Positions 54,855-63,830 of a stretch of DNA of 64,000 nucleotides are shown here, one piece after another (the stretch's first letter is position 1; every line of letters starts with the position of its first letter). The DNA comes from Parolsenella catena (GTDB taxonomy: Bacteria; Actinomycetota; Coriobacteriia; Coriobacteriales; Atopobiaceae), in contig NZ_AP019367.1 of the NCBI RefSeq assembly GCF_003966955.1, positions 372,001 to 436,000 on the forward strand. Reading direction: 5' to 3'. Made by a program: the position numbers and the translations under genes. The notes under the pieces were generated by a model. It was not told the origin of the DNA and did not search any database. It was given only the letters and a program-made list of their open reading frames with translations.

Positions 54855-55829
54855 CTACTCGATCACGTTGCCGTTCTCGTCATAGCGGTAGAAGCCCTCG
54901 CCCACGGCGATGCCGGTCTTGCCGGCCTCCACGTAGCCCTTGAGCAGCGCCACGATCTGGCCGTTGACGGTGGCGGGATCGTCGGCGCCGGGCTGCATGC
55001 CCATGATGTGCATGGCCAGCGGCAGGCCCACCTTGTCGAGTTTACGGAACGGCGTCTGGTCCTTCGTGGCGCCCGTGTCGAGCTCCCAGCACAGGTCGAC
55101 GGTCGCCGGGTCTGAGACGCCGGTGGCCACGAGCTGCAGCGCCGCGCGGAACCAGGGGATGAGCAGTGTGTTCAGGATGTAGCCCGGCTGCTCCTTGTTG
55201 AGCTTGAGCGGGATCATGCCAATGGCGTGGGAGAACTGCTCGGCCAGCGCAAAGCTCTCGTCGCTCGTGCGGTCGTGGCGCATGAGCTCCGTGAGGTTGT
55301 TGCGCCAGATCTGGTTGGCGAAGTGCAGCGTGAGGTAGCGGTCCGGCCTGCCCGTGGCATCGGCGAACGTGCTGGGCAAAAACGTTGAGGAGTCCGTGAG
55401 CAGCACCGTGTGCTCGGGCATCACGGGCGCGATCTTCTCGTAGAGGTCGGTCTTCTGGGCGGGGTCCTCGTTGATGCACTCGATGACCACGTCTGCCTCG
55501 CCAAACGCTTCCTCGAGACTCGTGGTGAGGTTGATCTTGGGCAGGCGCTCCTCGGCCTGCGCGATGAACTCGTCGATCTGCTCGGGTGCGAGGTCGCGCT
55601 CGTCTGACAGGCCGCGGCAGTAGGCGGACGGGTCGGTCTTCCAGGCCTCGAGCACGCCGACGATCTGCTTCTTGACGCTCGCGAGGCGCGGACGGGCGCG
55701 CTCGATGGAACCCTCGCTGCGCAGCCACACGGTGGTCTCGAAGCCCTTGTAGGCAACCATCGAGGCAATCTGGCTGCCCTCGGTGCCGCAGCCGGCGATC
55801 GTGACCCTCTTGACGTCCTTGATGTCCAT
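54855..55829 (-). CDS. 3-hydroxyacyl-CoA dehydrogenase family protein
   Basis: 324 residues. A Rossmann NAD site VTIAGCGTEGSQIASMVAY opens the protein, followed by the HAD/HBD features: DVVIECINEDPAQK, LTDSSTFLPS, HFANQIWRNN and the C-terminal helical domain with GYILNTLLIPWFRAA. It oxidises 3-hydroxyacyl-CoA or the reverse in butyrate/acetyl-CoA metabolism; chain length is unknown. ATG 55829 has a GAGAGGGG site. No other beta-oxidation gene is adjacent. Confidence 0.88.
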   Translation of the reverse strand: MDIKDVKRVTIAGCGTEGSQIASMVAYKGFETTVWLRSEGSIERARPRLASVKKQIVGVLEAWKTDPSAYCRGLSDERDLAPEQIDEFIAQAEERLPKINLTTSLEEAFGEADVVIECINEDPAQKTDLYEKIAPVMPEHTVLLTDSSTFLPSTFADATGRPDRYLTLHFANQIWRNNLTELMRHDRTSDESFALAEQFSHAIGMIPLKLNKEQPGYILNTLLIPWFRAALQLVATGVSDPATVDLCWELDTGATKDQTPFRKLDKVGLPLAMHIMGMQPGADDPATVNGQIVALLKGYVEAGKTGIAVGEGFYRYDENGNVIE

Positions 55830-55993
55830 GGGACCCCTCTCTGTTGGATGTTTGATAGCCCCGGGGGATGTTATAGCGCCGTCGAGCTGCGGCGAATTGG
55901 TCAAATCCGTGGGCGGCGCGGAGGGGTGGCGGGGTGTTGCCGGGCGGCGGGCAGCGCGCGGCACGGGGCCGTTGGGGCGCGGGGGGGCGTGAG

Positions 55994-56150
55994 GCGACAT
56001 TGCTGTGGCGATGTTTCTCGCCGGTTGCGTTGCTGGGGCGATATTGCACGCTAGAGGCGTGTGGAGCGTGCAGTAACGCTGCACCAATGAGCACGATGTG
56101 CAGAAATGCCGCGCCAGTGAGCGAAACGTGCAGAAACGTCCTTGCAATGT
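55994..56150. repeat. Degenerate 30-bp-period array upstream of the dehydrogenase gene
   Basis: Five consecutive 30-bp units start near 56001, 56031, 56061, 56091 and 56121. Units 1-2 share TTGCTG-GGGCGAT; units 3-5 share GTGCAG-AA-(C/T)G and CCA-TGAGC. This fills the 349-bp gap between the dehydrogenase and dxs genes together with GC-rich sequence that shows nothing else. Confidence 0.65.
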
Positions 56151-56178
56151 GCGTAGGAGCGTGGCTGGCGAATCCCCG

Positions 56179-57969
56179 CTACCTCCCGAGCAGCGCGAGC
56201 GTCTCGCGCGTGACGTTCTCCTCGGTCATGCCGCAGGCCTCGAGCAGCTCATGCGGCTCATAGCGGTCGGGGAAGCCGTGCGTGAGGCCAAAGCAGCGCA
56301 CGCGCGCGCCCGTGGGGCCCAGGACGCAGGCGACGCGGCTGCCAAAGCCGCCGTCTCGCACGCCGTCCTCGAGCGTCACGACGACGCGGAAGCGCCCTGC
56401 CAGCCCGCGCACCCAGTCGCGGTCGATGCCGCAGGCAAAGCGCGGGTTCACGAGCTCGGCGTCGACGTCCGCGGCGGCCAGGCGCTCTGCCACGCGCCGT
56501 CCGAGCGGCAGCGTGGCACCCAGCGCGAGAATGGCCACATCATCGTCGCCCTCATGCACGATCTCTGGCATGCCGCTGGCAAAGCCGTCCGTCGGCAGCT
56601 CGACGTCGGGCCGGCTGACGACGCCGGCTCCCGGCACGCGAATGGCCACGGGGCCTCCCTCGTACCCGCACGCCCAGTCGAGCATGGCGAGGTACTCCTC
56701 GCGGCACGTGGGCGCCAGGTAGGTGAGCCCGGGCATGTCTCCAAGCATCGCGATGTCATAAAACCCCAGGTGAGTGGCATCGGTGGTGCCGAATGCGCTC
56801 GAGCCGAACACGAGGATCGTGACCGGTGCCGCGTTGAGGCACACGTCGTGCCAGATCTGGTCGTAGGCGCGCTGCAGAAACGTCCCGTAGACGCCGTAGA
56901 CGGGGTGCGCCCCGCCCGTGGCGAGCCCGGCGGCGAGCGTCACGGCGTGCTCCTCGGCGATGCCCACGTCCACGAACTGGCGCCCGGCGGCCGCGCGCCG
57001 CGCCGCCGTGAGGCCCATCATGTAGGGAGTTGCGCTCGAGATGGCAATAAGTCGCTGGTCAGAGGACATGCGGCTAAGCAAAAACTCGCCGGTGATGTCC
57101 GCGTAGGTCGCGGGCGGCGCCGCCACGATGCCGCCGCTCGCGCGGCCCCCGGCGAGCTTCTCGCCCGTGGCGGGGTCGAACGGCCCCACGTGGTGCCAGC
57201 TCTCCTCGTCCGCCTCGGCCGGGGCAAAGCCCAGACCCTTGCGCGTGTGCACGTGCAGCACGACGGGCCGCTCGCAGCCGCGTAGGTTCGCGAGCGCGCT
57301 CTCGAGCGCCTGCTCGTCGTTGCCGTTCTCGACGTAGGCGTAGTCCAGGCCGAGCGCACGGAAGGGGTTGTCGGGCGCGTTGCCTCCCGTCTCGCGCAGG
57401 TGCGCGAGCGCGGCGTACAGGCCGCCCTGGTTCTGCGAGATGGACCACTCGTTGTCGTTCACGACGACGATGAGCCCCGTACCGAGGCGCGCGACGTCAT
57501 CGAGACCCTCGAAGGCGAGGCCCCCGGAGAGCGACCCGTCACCGATGACGGCCACGACGTCATAGCGCTCGCCGGCGAGGTCGCGGGCGCGCGCGAGGCC
57601 CGCCGCGAGGCTCACGGACGTGGACGTGTGGCCCATGGAGAAGTGGTCGTGCTCGCTCTCGACGGGGCTCGCGAAGCCCGAGAGCGTGCCCATGCGCGTG
57701 GGGTCGAGGTAGTTCCACGCGCGGCCCGTGAGCATCTTGTGGGCATAGGTCTGATGCGAGACGTCGAAGACGAGCTTGTCGGCCGGCGAGCGGAACACGC
57801 GGTGGAGCGCCACCGTGAGCTCAACGATGCCGAGGTTGGGGCCCACGTGGCCGCCCACCTTGGCCGAGCTTGCGATGATGGCGTCGCGAATCTCGGCGCA
57901 CAGGGCCGGCATGACGGAGGCGGGCAGCGCCCTCACGTCTGCCGGCGACTCGATGTGCTCGAGGTACAT
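56179..57969 (-). CDS. dxs: 1-deoxy-D-xylulose-5-phosphate synthase
   Basis: 596 residues, thiamine-diphosphate enzyme that condenses pyruvate and glyceraldehyde-3-phosphate, the entry to the MEP isoprenoid pathway. Order: FDVSHQTYAHKMLTGR, the ThDP motif GDGSLSGGLAFEGLDD with NDNEWSISQNQGG, then DVGIAEEHAVTLAAGLA holding the catalytic Glu, and the transketolase C domain. It is shorter than E. coli Dxs (620), and GGLAFEGL differs from the usual AGMAFEAL. ATG 57969 has an AGGGAG site and a well-formed upstream promoter. Confidence 0.9.
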   Translation of the reverse strand: MYLEHIESPADVRALPASVMPALCAEIRDAIIASSAKVGGHVGPNLGIVELTVALHRVFRSPADKLVFDVSHQTYAHKMLTGRAWNYLDPTRMGTLSGFASPVESEHDHFSMGHTSTSVSLAAGLARARDLAGERYDVVAVIGDGSLSGGLAFEGLDDVARLGTGLIVVVNDNEWSISQNQGGLYAALAHLRETGGNAPDNPFRALGLDYAYVENGNDEQALESALANLRGCERPVVLHVHTRKGLGFAPAEADEESWHHVGPFDPATGEKLAGGRASGGIVAAPPATYADITGEFLLSRMSSDQRLIAISSATPYMMGLTAARRAAAGRQFVDVGIAEEHAVTLAAGLATGGAHPVYGVYGTFLQRAYDQIWHDVCLNAAPVTILVFGSSAFGTTDATHLGFYDIAMLGDMPGLTYLAPTCREEYLAMLDWACGYEGGPVAIRVPGAGVVSRPDVELPTDGFASGMPEIVHEGDDDVAILALGATLPLGRRVAERLAAADVDAELVNPRFACGIDRDWVRGLAGRFRVVVTLEDGVRDGGFGSRVACVLGPTGARVRCFGLTHGFPDRYEPHELLEACGMTEENVTRETLALLGR

Positions 57970-58008
57970 GCGCGCTCCCTGTCCGTCTTGCCCGATTAAT
58001 GAATTGCA

Positions 58009-58037
58009 AACATATAGCTTTGCACATTTGGGGACAA
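58009..58037 (-). promoter_or_regulatory. Promoter of dxs
   Basis: On the minus strand TTGTCC (complement of 58032-58037) and TATGTT (complement of 58009-58014) are 17 bp apart in an AT-rich patch about 40 bp before the dxs start. Confidence 0.65.
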
Positions 58038-58205
58038 AAGTGGTGGTGGGCTCGTGCCGACGCGCCACTCGCGCGGCCCGGCGGCAGCTTGACGGCGCCA
58101 GGGCGTGCGCCCGGAGACGGCCCAAAGGTGTTTGACCCCCTTTGGGGCGGGGCGCGGCGGGGACGGCCGCCGGGCTGGTAAGCTTGAGGCCAACGAGGGA
58201 GGGGC

Positions 58206-58724
58206 ATGGGCGTGCGAGAAGAGGTGGCCGCGCAGGCGGCGCGGCTGGAGCGAGACGGCAGGCTGGGCCAGTGCCGTGGCTTCATCCAGCACGGCGACGT
58301 GAGCGTCTATGACCACGTTGCCTCCGTGGCCGAGCAGAGCTGCCGCATGGCCGACGCCCTTGCGCGCCTTGGCCTGCGCGTGGACCGCGACTCGCTCGTG
58401 CGCGGGGCCCTCTTGCATGACTACTTCCTCTACGACTGGCACGACCCGGACCCGAGCCATCGACTGCATGGGTTTCGCCACCCGTTCTTTGCCCTCGCGA
58501 ACGCGGAGCGCGACTTTGACCTGACGCCGCGCGAGAGAAATGTCATCGTGCGGCACATGTTTCCGCTGGTGCCGGTGCCGCCCACGTGTCGTGAGGCGTG
58601 GATCGTCTGCGTGGCCGACAAGGCGTGCGCGCTGCGCGAGACCATCGCGCCTCGTGTGGCCGTGCTTGCTGGGCGATGCGCGCGGGGCCGGCGCCTGCGC
58701 CCGGAGAGGGGAGGGCGCCGATGA
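58206..58724 (+). CDS. HD-domain phosphohydrolase
   Basis: 172 residues. Metal ligands follow the HD pattern: HGDVSVYDHVASVAEQSCRM, then LLHDYFLYDWH with the HD pair, a distal HPFFALAN, RHMFPL and a VADKACAL Asp. Such short HD proteins hydrolyse nucleotides or other phosphates; the substrate is unknown. A GAGGGAGGGG site precedes the ATG. Its stop overlaps the next start (ATGA), so the two are coupled. Divergent from dxs. Confidence 0.83.
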   Translation: MGVREEVAAQAARLERDGRLGQCRGFIQHGDVSVYDHVASVAEQSCRMADALARLGLRVDRDSLVRGALLHDYFLYDWHDPDPSHRLHGFRHPFFALANAERDFDLTPRERNVIVRHMFPLVPVPPTCREAWIVCVADKACALRETIAPRVAVLAGRCARGRRLRPERGGRR

Positions 58725-59707
58725 ACCCGATGCCGCAGACGTCCGGCGTGCCGCTGCTCGTGGCCGCCTCGGTGCCGCAAGCCCCGCTCGCGGGCCTGTT
58801 CCTGTCGTTTCTCGTCTACAGCTTTGGCGGGTGGCTGTGGGAGTCCATCGTCTGCTCGATGATGAACCAGGGACGCTTCTCCAACAGCGGCTTTCTGCTG
58901 GGGCCCATCTGCCCCATCTACGGCGTGGGATGTCTGTTCTGCTGGCTGTTCCTGCGCGGCGCCGCGGACCCCGTGGCGCAGTTTCTCGTCTCGGGGGCGG
59001 CGTGCTGCGCGCTGGAGTATGCCGTGGGCGTGGCCCTCGAGAAGACGTGCGGCGCGCGGTTCTGGAACTACGACGACAAGCCGCTCAACATCAACGGGCG
59101 CGTGTGCCTGTACGGCTTTCTCATGTTCGGCGCGGGCGCAACGCTCGTGTGCCGGTTTGCGCAGCCGGCGCTGCTCGCGGCGCTGGGCTCGCTGCCCGCC
59201 GTGCTGCTCGAGGTGGCGGCGGGCCTGCTCGCTGTGGCTCTCGTGCTTGACCTTGTGCTTGCGATGGCGAGCTGGCGGCGCTTGTCCGCCCAGCTCGAGG
59301 CGCTGCGCACCGAGATCTCGCTGCGGCTCGACGAGTCCTTGGGCGAGGCGTCCGAGCGCATGCTCGAGCGGCTGCCGGACTCTGTGGTGGAGGGTGCGGC
59401 CGAGGCGTACGAGCGCACGCGCGACGCGGCGAGCGACCTTGTCTCGAAGCTTGACCCGCGCGTCGCCGCTGCCGGCTTGGGCTCGGCCACGGACATGATG
59501 CGCGACGTGGCGCGTGCGCGTGGACTGAGGAGGCCGGCGCGCCCCGAGTGGCTCGACCGCGCCACGGAGGCGCTCGTCGCGCATCTGGGCAAGCGCGACC
59601 TGCGCTTCTTCGATGCGTTCCCACAGCTGCGCTTCGAGCGCTACGAGGGCGCCATCACGCGCGCCGGCCTGCGCGAGCGCGTCCGCGAGCTGTTTGGGCG
59701 CAAGTAA
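58721..59707 (+). CDS. CmpB-type (putative ABC transporter type IV) membrane protein
   Basis: 328 residues: five or six membrane helices (about 20-190) starting with LFLSFLVYSFGGWLWE and containing NSGFLLGPICPIYGVG and FWNYDDKPLNINGRVCL, which are hallmarks of the ABC_trans_CmpB family. A soluble, mostly helical C-terminal half of about 130 residues follows. The family name implies transport, but the activity is not established. A very strong GGAGAGGGGAGGG site lies upstream. It overlaps the HD gene by 4 bp, suggesting a shared pathway. Confidence 0.83.
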   Translation: MNPMPQTSGVPLLVAASVPQAPLAGLFLSFLVYSFGGWLWESIVCSMMNQGRFSNSGFLLGPICPIYGVGCLFCWLFLRGAADPVAQFLVSGAACCALEYAVGVALEKTCGARFWNYDDKPLNINGRVCLYGFLMFGAGATLVCRFAQPALLAALGSLPAVLLEVAAGLLAVALVLDLVLAMASWRRLSAQLEALRTEISLRLDESLGEASERMLERLPDSVVEGAAEAYERTRDAASDLVSKLDPRVAAAGLGSATDMMRDVARARGLRRPARPEWLDRATEALVAHLGKRDLRFFDAFPQLRFERYEGAITRAGLRERVRELFGRK

Positions 59708-59761
59708 GCGGGTTGCGCGAGAGCTTGGCGCGCGATCTAGTGGGGAGACGCCTCGTTTTTT

Positions 59762-59921
59762 GGTCGCAAAGCCCATTTGTGAACGAGCATTGGTGGCGAA
59801 TTCGCGGGCAGACGCCAAAGCTTTGATGTGCGCACGCTCATAACCAGGCATTTTGCAATAACGAGTTCTGGTGGCGTCCGCTAAAGTCGCCACATTGTGT
59901 GCACTACTCGGTTTTGCGACC
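59762..59921. repeat. Decayed fifth TIR element (low confidence)
   Basis: GGTCGCAAAGCC (59762-59773) and GGTTTTGCGACC (59910-59921) are inverted with one mismatch, 160 bp apart overall. They resemble the GTCACAAAACC ends of the 172-192-bp elements with A-to-G changes. The interior has no coding potential. Confidence 0.4.
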
Positions 59922-59964
59922 GTGGATTTGGCTTGGAGCCCGCTAGATTGGCTGGGACGGGGGC

Positions 59965-60140
59965 CTAGTGGCGCACCTCGTTGCGGATGGGCTCACCGAC
60001 GGCGAGGCGCTGCCGAGCATGGAGCCGGGCGCGGGCGCCACGTAGGCGTAGCGGGCGCCTGGGGCCCCGGCCTCAAGCCGCGTACGCTGCGCCTCGCTCA
60101 GTGGAAGAAGTACGAGGACATTGAGGCTGCTAGGGGCCAT
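59965..60140 (-). pseudogene. Remnant of a D-2-hydroxyacid dehydrogenase with large internal deletion
   Basis: A good ribosome binding site (GAGGAGAG) and ATG at 60140 start a normal-looking N-terminus (LNVLVLLPLSEAQRTRLEAG, then YAYVAPAP). After about 40 codons the frame shifts into a C-terminus-like end (RLAVGEPIRNEVRH then stop) in another frame. A family protein has about 300 residues, so most of the gene is gone. The rest of the 685-bp gap up to the zinc-ribbon gene shows no feature. Confidence 0.5.
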
Positions 60141-60392
60141 CGGGCTCTCCTCTCGCGTGGAGTTCTCGGCCGTATTGTACGCGCGCGGCTGCGAATGGAT
60201 TGGGGCGCGTGTCGTAACGGCCGATGTGGCACAGCCTGCGATTTGTCGGATGTAGCGATCGAGCGTTGCAGAAGGGGCGCCGATTGGCCTCAATTTGTCC
60301 GATCCCTCGGCCCGACGGTATTGCGCAACATCTTGAATGCACCGGGCGATAGGATTGACCCGTCGGAAGAACACAAATGAAGGGAGACCCTG

Positions 60393-61304
60393 ATGTTCTG
60401 CTCCAAGTGCGGCACACGGGTTCCAGATGGTTCGAAGTTCTGTCCCGGCTGCGGAGCGCCGCTTCCTGGCCAGCCCGCCCAAGTCGCTGTTCCGCAGCGG
60501 CCCGATGGCTTCCAGGCGACTTCGGCAGAGGGCTCGCAGCCGTCCGCCGGCCCCCAGCCTCCGAAGAAGAGCAAGGCTCCGATTATCGTGTGCGCCGTGG
60601 TTGCCGTGGTGGCCATCGCTGCTGTCGCAGTGTTTGCGCTGATGCCAAAGGGCGGCGGCGCCGACTCCAACGGTGTCGCTCCAGCCGGGGATGCGCCGGC
60701 GTCAACCGAAGCCGTTGAGCAGGGGACGCCTTGGACCTCGATGGACCTCTCTGGTAACGGCTATACCCATGAGTTTGGCATTGCACTTGACGAGCCCGAC
60801 GGCACGCTTGGACCCGTCACCATCTATGACCAGGATCAGGTGGTCGCCGGAGATATAACCAGCAATTCCAACGGTGACGAGAATCTGATGTGTCTGGATT
60901 ATGGTGACATCAACTGGGGTTCCTGGGGTCCCGACAGCTTCCGCAATGCGGATTCTGGATCCGACAAGGAGTGCACGTTGCTCGTGCCGGGAGACGCCAC
61001 GGTCGAGAACCCGTGGGGGCGTTGGGCGTTCATTGCGACCTGTGATGACTATTCGAGTGGCGACCAGTATCTCTTCACGCGTAGCACGACGCTCGAGCTG
61101 AACGAGGATGGTACGGGCAGCTATGAGTTCGCCGCCATGTGGGGCGACTACGTGACGTGCGAGGTGGCAGACCCCTCGGATGAGAATTACGACCCCTCCA
61201 AGGCGGACAATAGCTTTGTCCACTCGTTCACTTGGGAGAGGTCGGGAAACACCTTCGACATCACGTTCGACAACGGCAACACCTATACGCTGACGTTCGA
61301 ATAA
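60393..61304 (+). CDS. Zinc-ribbon membrane protein, hypothetical
   Basis: 303 residues. An N-terminal zinc ribbon (FCSKCG then FCPGCG) in the cytoplasm is followed by a Pro-rich linker, one membrane helix (about 63-84) and a 215-residue extracytoplasmic domain, rich in Asp, Asn, Gly and aromatic residues, with beta-sandwich-like patterns. It has fewer GC-ending codons than its neighbours, so recent acquisition is possible. AAGGGAGA precedes ATG 60393. The zinc-ribbon/TM/external layout is common in Gram-positive gut bacteria but the function is unknown. Confidence 0.75.
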   Translation: MFCSKCGTRVPDGSKFCPGCGAPLPGQPAQVAVPQRPDGFQATSAEGSQPSAGPQPPKKSKAPIIVCAVVAVVAIAAVAVFALMPKGGGADSNGVAPAGDAPASTEAVEQGTPWTSMDLSGNGYTHEFGIALDEPDGTLGPVTIYDQDQVVAGDITSNSNGDENLMCLDYGDINWGSWGPDSFRNADSGSDKECTLLVPGDATVENPWGRWAFIATCDDYSSGDQYLFTRSTTLELNEDGTGSYEFAAMWGDYVTCEVADPSDENYDPSKADNSFVHSFTWERSGNTFDITFDNGNTYTLTFE

Positions 61305-61394
61305 CGAGCGGGGTGGGTAGGCGCCGCATCCGGCGCTCTGCTGCGTGCGGGTGCTAGACTTTGTCACGCAATCACGCGTCAGAAGGGAAATCCC

Positions 61395-62750
61395 ATGGAC
61401 GTCACCAGCAAGACCACCGCGACCGACGTTGCGCTCGCCGAGGAGCTCGTGAGCTTCATCCAGAAGAGCCCGAGCATGTTCCACTCCGCCGCGACCATCC
61501 GCTCCTACCTGGACGAGGCCGGCTTCACCTACCTGCCCGAGACCGGCGCCTGGGACGTGGAGCCCGGCGGCAGCTACTACACGTGCCGCAACAACTCCAC
61601 CGTCATCGCCTGGAAGGTGGGCGCGCGCCTGACCGAGGAGGGCTCGAGCTACCACTTCCAGCTCGCGGCCTCGCACTCCGACTCGCCCACGTTCAAGCTC
61701 AAGACGGCAGCGGAGCTCGAGGGCCCCGAGTCCTACCTGCGCCTGGACACCGAGGCCTACGGCGGCATGATTGACTACACGTGGTTCGACAAGCCGCTCT
61801 CGCTTGCCGGCCGCGTGCTCGTGCGCGAGGGTGCGCGCATCGAGAGCCGCCTCGTGTCGCTCGACCGTGACGTGGCGATCATCCCGAGCCTGCCCATCCA
61901 TCTCGACCGCTCGGTGAACGAGAGGTTCTCGCCCAACCGCGCGAGCGACCTGTGCCCCGTCATGTCCGCCGGTGACTGCACGATGGGCACGGTCAACGCC
62001 CTCGTGGCCGAGAGCCTGGGCGTGGCTCCCGAGCAGATCGTCGCACGCGACCTGTTCCTCGTGAACCGCCAGCGCCCGTGCGTGTGGGGCGCGGCCAACG
62101 AGTTCGTCTCCTCGCCCAAGCTTGACGACCTCGCCTGCGCGTTCACCTCGCTCAAGGCGTTCCTCGCCAGCGACAACGAGCGCGACGTGAGCGTCTACTG
62201 CTGCTTTGACAACGAGGAGGTTGGCTCGAACACCAAGCAGGGCGCCATGTCCACCGTGCTTGCCGACACGCTCGCGCGCCTGAATGCCGCGCTGGGCCAC
62301 ACGACCGACGAGCTTCACCAGGCCATTGCCAAGTCGATGCTCGTGAGCTGCGACAACGCGCACGCCGTGCATCCCAACCAGGCCGGCAAGTACGATGCTG
62401 CCAACCGCTGCCGCCTCAACGGCGGTCTCGCGGTGAAGGAGGCGGCCAACCAGAAGTACTGCACGGATGCCTTCAGCCGCGCGGTGTTTGCTGCCGTGTG
62501 CGCAGATGCCGGCGTCCCCGTGCAGACGTTTGCCAATCGCAGCGACATGGCGGGCGGCTCCACGCTGGGCAACCTGTCGAACACGCAGGTCAGCATGCAC
62601 GCCGTGGACGTGGGTCTGCCGCAGCTGGCCATGCACTCGAGCTTTGAGACGGGTGGCACCCGCGACGTGGCGCTCGCCGTCGCGGCGCTCGCGGCCTTCT
62701 ATGACGCCGACCTGCGCATCGACGGTGCCGACGCCGTGGAGCTGGGCTAA
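61395..62750 (+). CDS. M18 family aminopeptidase
   Basis: 451 residues, dinuclear zinc aminopeptidase that forms tetrahedral dodecamers. Metal segments: FQLAASHSDSPTFKLK with the first His, a central SSPKLDDLACAF Asp, FDNEEVGSNTKQGAMS with Glu pair, and HSSFETGGTRDV near the end. It releases N-terminal residues, often acidic or neutral ones, from peptides. AGAAGGGAA precedes ATG 61395. With pepT and other peptidases in the window it fits an amino-acid-fermenting lifestyle (inference). Confidence 0.92.
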   Translation: MDVTSKTTATDVALAEELVSFIQKSPSMFHSAATIRSYLDEAGFTYLPETGAWDVEPGGSYYTCRNNSTVIAWKVGARLTEEGSSYHFQLAASHSDSPTFKLKTAAELEGPESYLRLDTEAYGGMIDYTWFDKPLSLAGRVLVREGARIESRLVSLDRDVAIIPSLPIHLDRSVNERFSPNRASDLCPVMSAGDCTMGTVNALVAESLGVAPEQIVARDLFLVNRQRPCVWGAANEFVSSPKLDDLACAFTSLKAFLASDNERDVSVYCCFDNEEVGSNTKQGAMSTVLADTLARLNAALGHTTDELHQAIAKSMLVSCDNAHAVHPNQAGKYDAANRCRLNGGLAVKEAANQKYCTDAFSRAVFAAVCADAGVPVQTFANRSDMAGGSTLGNLSNTQVSMHAVDVGLPQLAMHSSFETGGTRDVALAVAALAAFYDADLRIDGADAVELG

Positions 62751-62779
62751 CGTCGGAACCATCCATGCGGCGATAAGAG

Positions 62780-62856
62780 CGGGGCCGAGACGAACGCGCG
62801 TCTCGGCCCCGCCTGCTTGATGTGAGACAAGGGGACAGTCCCTTTGTCTCACTCGT
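62780..62856. repeat. Composite hairpin repeat, left of the PIN/antitoxin pair
   Basis: GGGGCCGAGACG and CGTCTCGGCCCC form a stem (62780-62823 is identical to 63728-63771), followed by TGAGACAAGGGGAC and GTCCCTTTGTCTCA, a second stem. It likely terminates both convergent genes. Confidence 0.85.
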
Positions 62857-63307
62857 CACCGAAGGAGACGCCGAGTAGCTCCATTGCCCTCGCTGGCGTG
62901 ACGCAGACCTCCGGCGCCGACGCGAGAAACGCGCGGTCTTGCGTGACGACGTAGTCTGCCTTGGCCGTCTCTGCGGCTGCGAGTATGAGGTTGTCCTCGA
63001 AGTCAGAAAACGTCTTGCCCAGCATGCGCGCCAGCTCACACTCGGGGAAGGAGAGCGGGGCTGCCGTGGCAATCTCCATGAGCCTGCGCAGACATGCCCA
63101 GGCGGCAGGACGATAGGAGATTCCTTCCCGGCCCTCCGTTCTCCTGAGCCTGCGTGGGATGAGGTAGAACAGGTCCTTGGCCGAGGTGGGTGCGTAGAGG
63201 AGCGTCAGCTTGCTATGGTGTGCGGCGGCGACAAGACCACAGATCTCATCGAGCTGTGGGCCCTCGCCCATGAAGTAGTCGAGCCAGACGTTGGTGTCTA
63301 CCAGCAC
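62849..63307 (-). CDS. PIN-domain toxin (VapC-like)
   Basis: 152 residues, PIN ribonuclease fold. The acidic core is visible: VDTNVWLDYF with Asp4, then FSDFEDNLILAAAE and the ADYVVTQDRAFL end. VapC-type toxins cut tRNA or rRNA. It starts at GTG 63307, 14 bp after the stop of the upstream antitoxin-like gene, with only a weak AAAGAG site, which is usual for a toxin translated from a shared message. Confidence 0.85.
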   Translation of the reverse strand: MLVDTNVWLDYFMGEGPQLDEICGLVAAAHHSKLTLLYAPTSAKDLFYLIPRRLRRTEGREGISYRPAAWACLRRLMEIATAAPLSFPECELARMLGKTFSDFEDNLILAAAETAKADYVVTQDRAFLASAPEVCVTPARAMELLGVSFGDE

Positions 63308-63321
63308 GCTCTTTATCGTGG

Positions 63322-63663
63322 TCAGTGGTATCTGGCCTCCATTTGGTCAAGGAGGTCGTCATAGAGGGCGTCTTTCTCGGCGTCAAGGGACGCGTCACGC
63401 GTGGCGTCGTCCTTGGACGTGGCGTGCCCGGAGAGCCCGCGTGCCACGGCAACGGCCATGCCGCAGCCATCGTCTGCCCAGCCGGCGGCCTCCTGGCGTC
63501 TCTCAAGAAACGCGGGGAGTGCTTGGTGGTCAACGACGTATTTCCACAGCGCGCGGATGACCTCGCTTGTCCCAAGGCCATAGCGAGAGAACACAGCGTC
63601 CCCGCCGCGCTTGAGGTCTGCGTCCAGGCGCGTGTTTATCTGGAGGGTCGTGGCGCTCATCAT
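63322..63663 (-). CDS. Antitoxin, RelB/ribbon-helix-helix-like
   Basis: 113 residues. The N-terminal LQINTRLDADLKRGGDAVFSRYGLGTSEVIRALW is a RelB/DinJ-type ribbon-helix-helix DNA-binding domain. The C-terminus is an acidic region that would wrap the toxin. It has a GGGGGA site at ATG 63663 and a -10-like tract upstream (around 63695). With the PIN gene it forms a type II toxin-antitoxin operon, probably autoregulated. Confidence 0.82.
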   Translation of the reverse strand: MMSATTLQINTRLDADLKRGGDAVFSRYGLGTSEVIRALWKYVVDHQALPAFLERRQEAAGWADDGCGMAVAVARGLSGHATSKDDATRDASLDAEKDALYDDLLDQMEARYH

Positions 63664-63727
63664 GTTCCCCCATGCTTTGCTAGCCGTATAGCAACGTGAT
63701 TAGTATACCCAGCTTGGCCATAAAAAG

Positions 63728-63820
63728 GCGGGGCCGAGACGAACGCGCGTCTCGGCCCCGCCTGCTTGATGGCGTTTGCTTGAGACAAAGCGAGACAAGG
63801 GGACTGTCCCTTTGTCTCAC
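63728..63820. repeat. Composite hairpin repeat, right of the PIN/antitoxin pair
   Basis: 44 bp (63728-63771) are identical to 62780-62823. A TTGAGACAAAGC insert follows, then GAGACAAGGGGAC with GTCCCTTTGTCTC. It is the second boundary of the toxin-antitoxin cassette and the end of the small membrane-peptide gene. Confidence 0.85.
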
Positions 63821-63830
63821 TCCGCCACCG

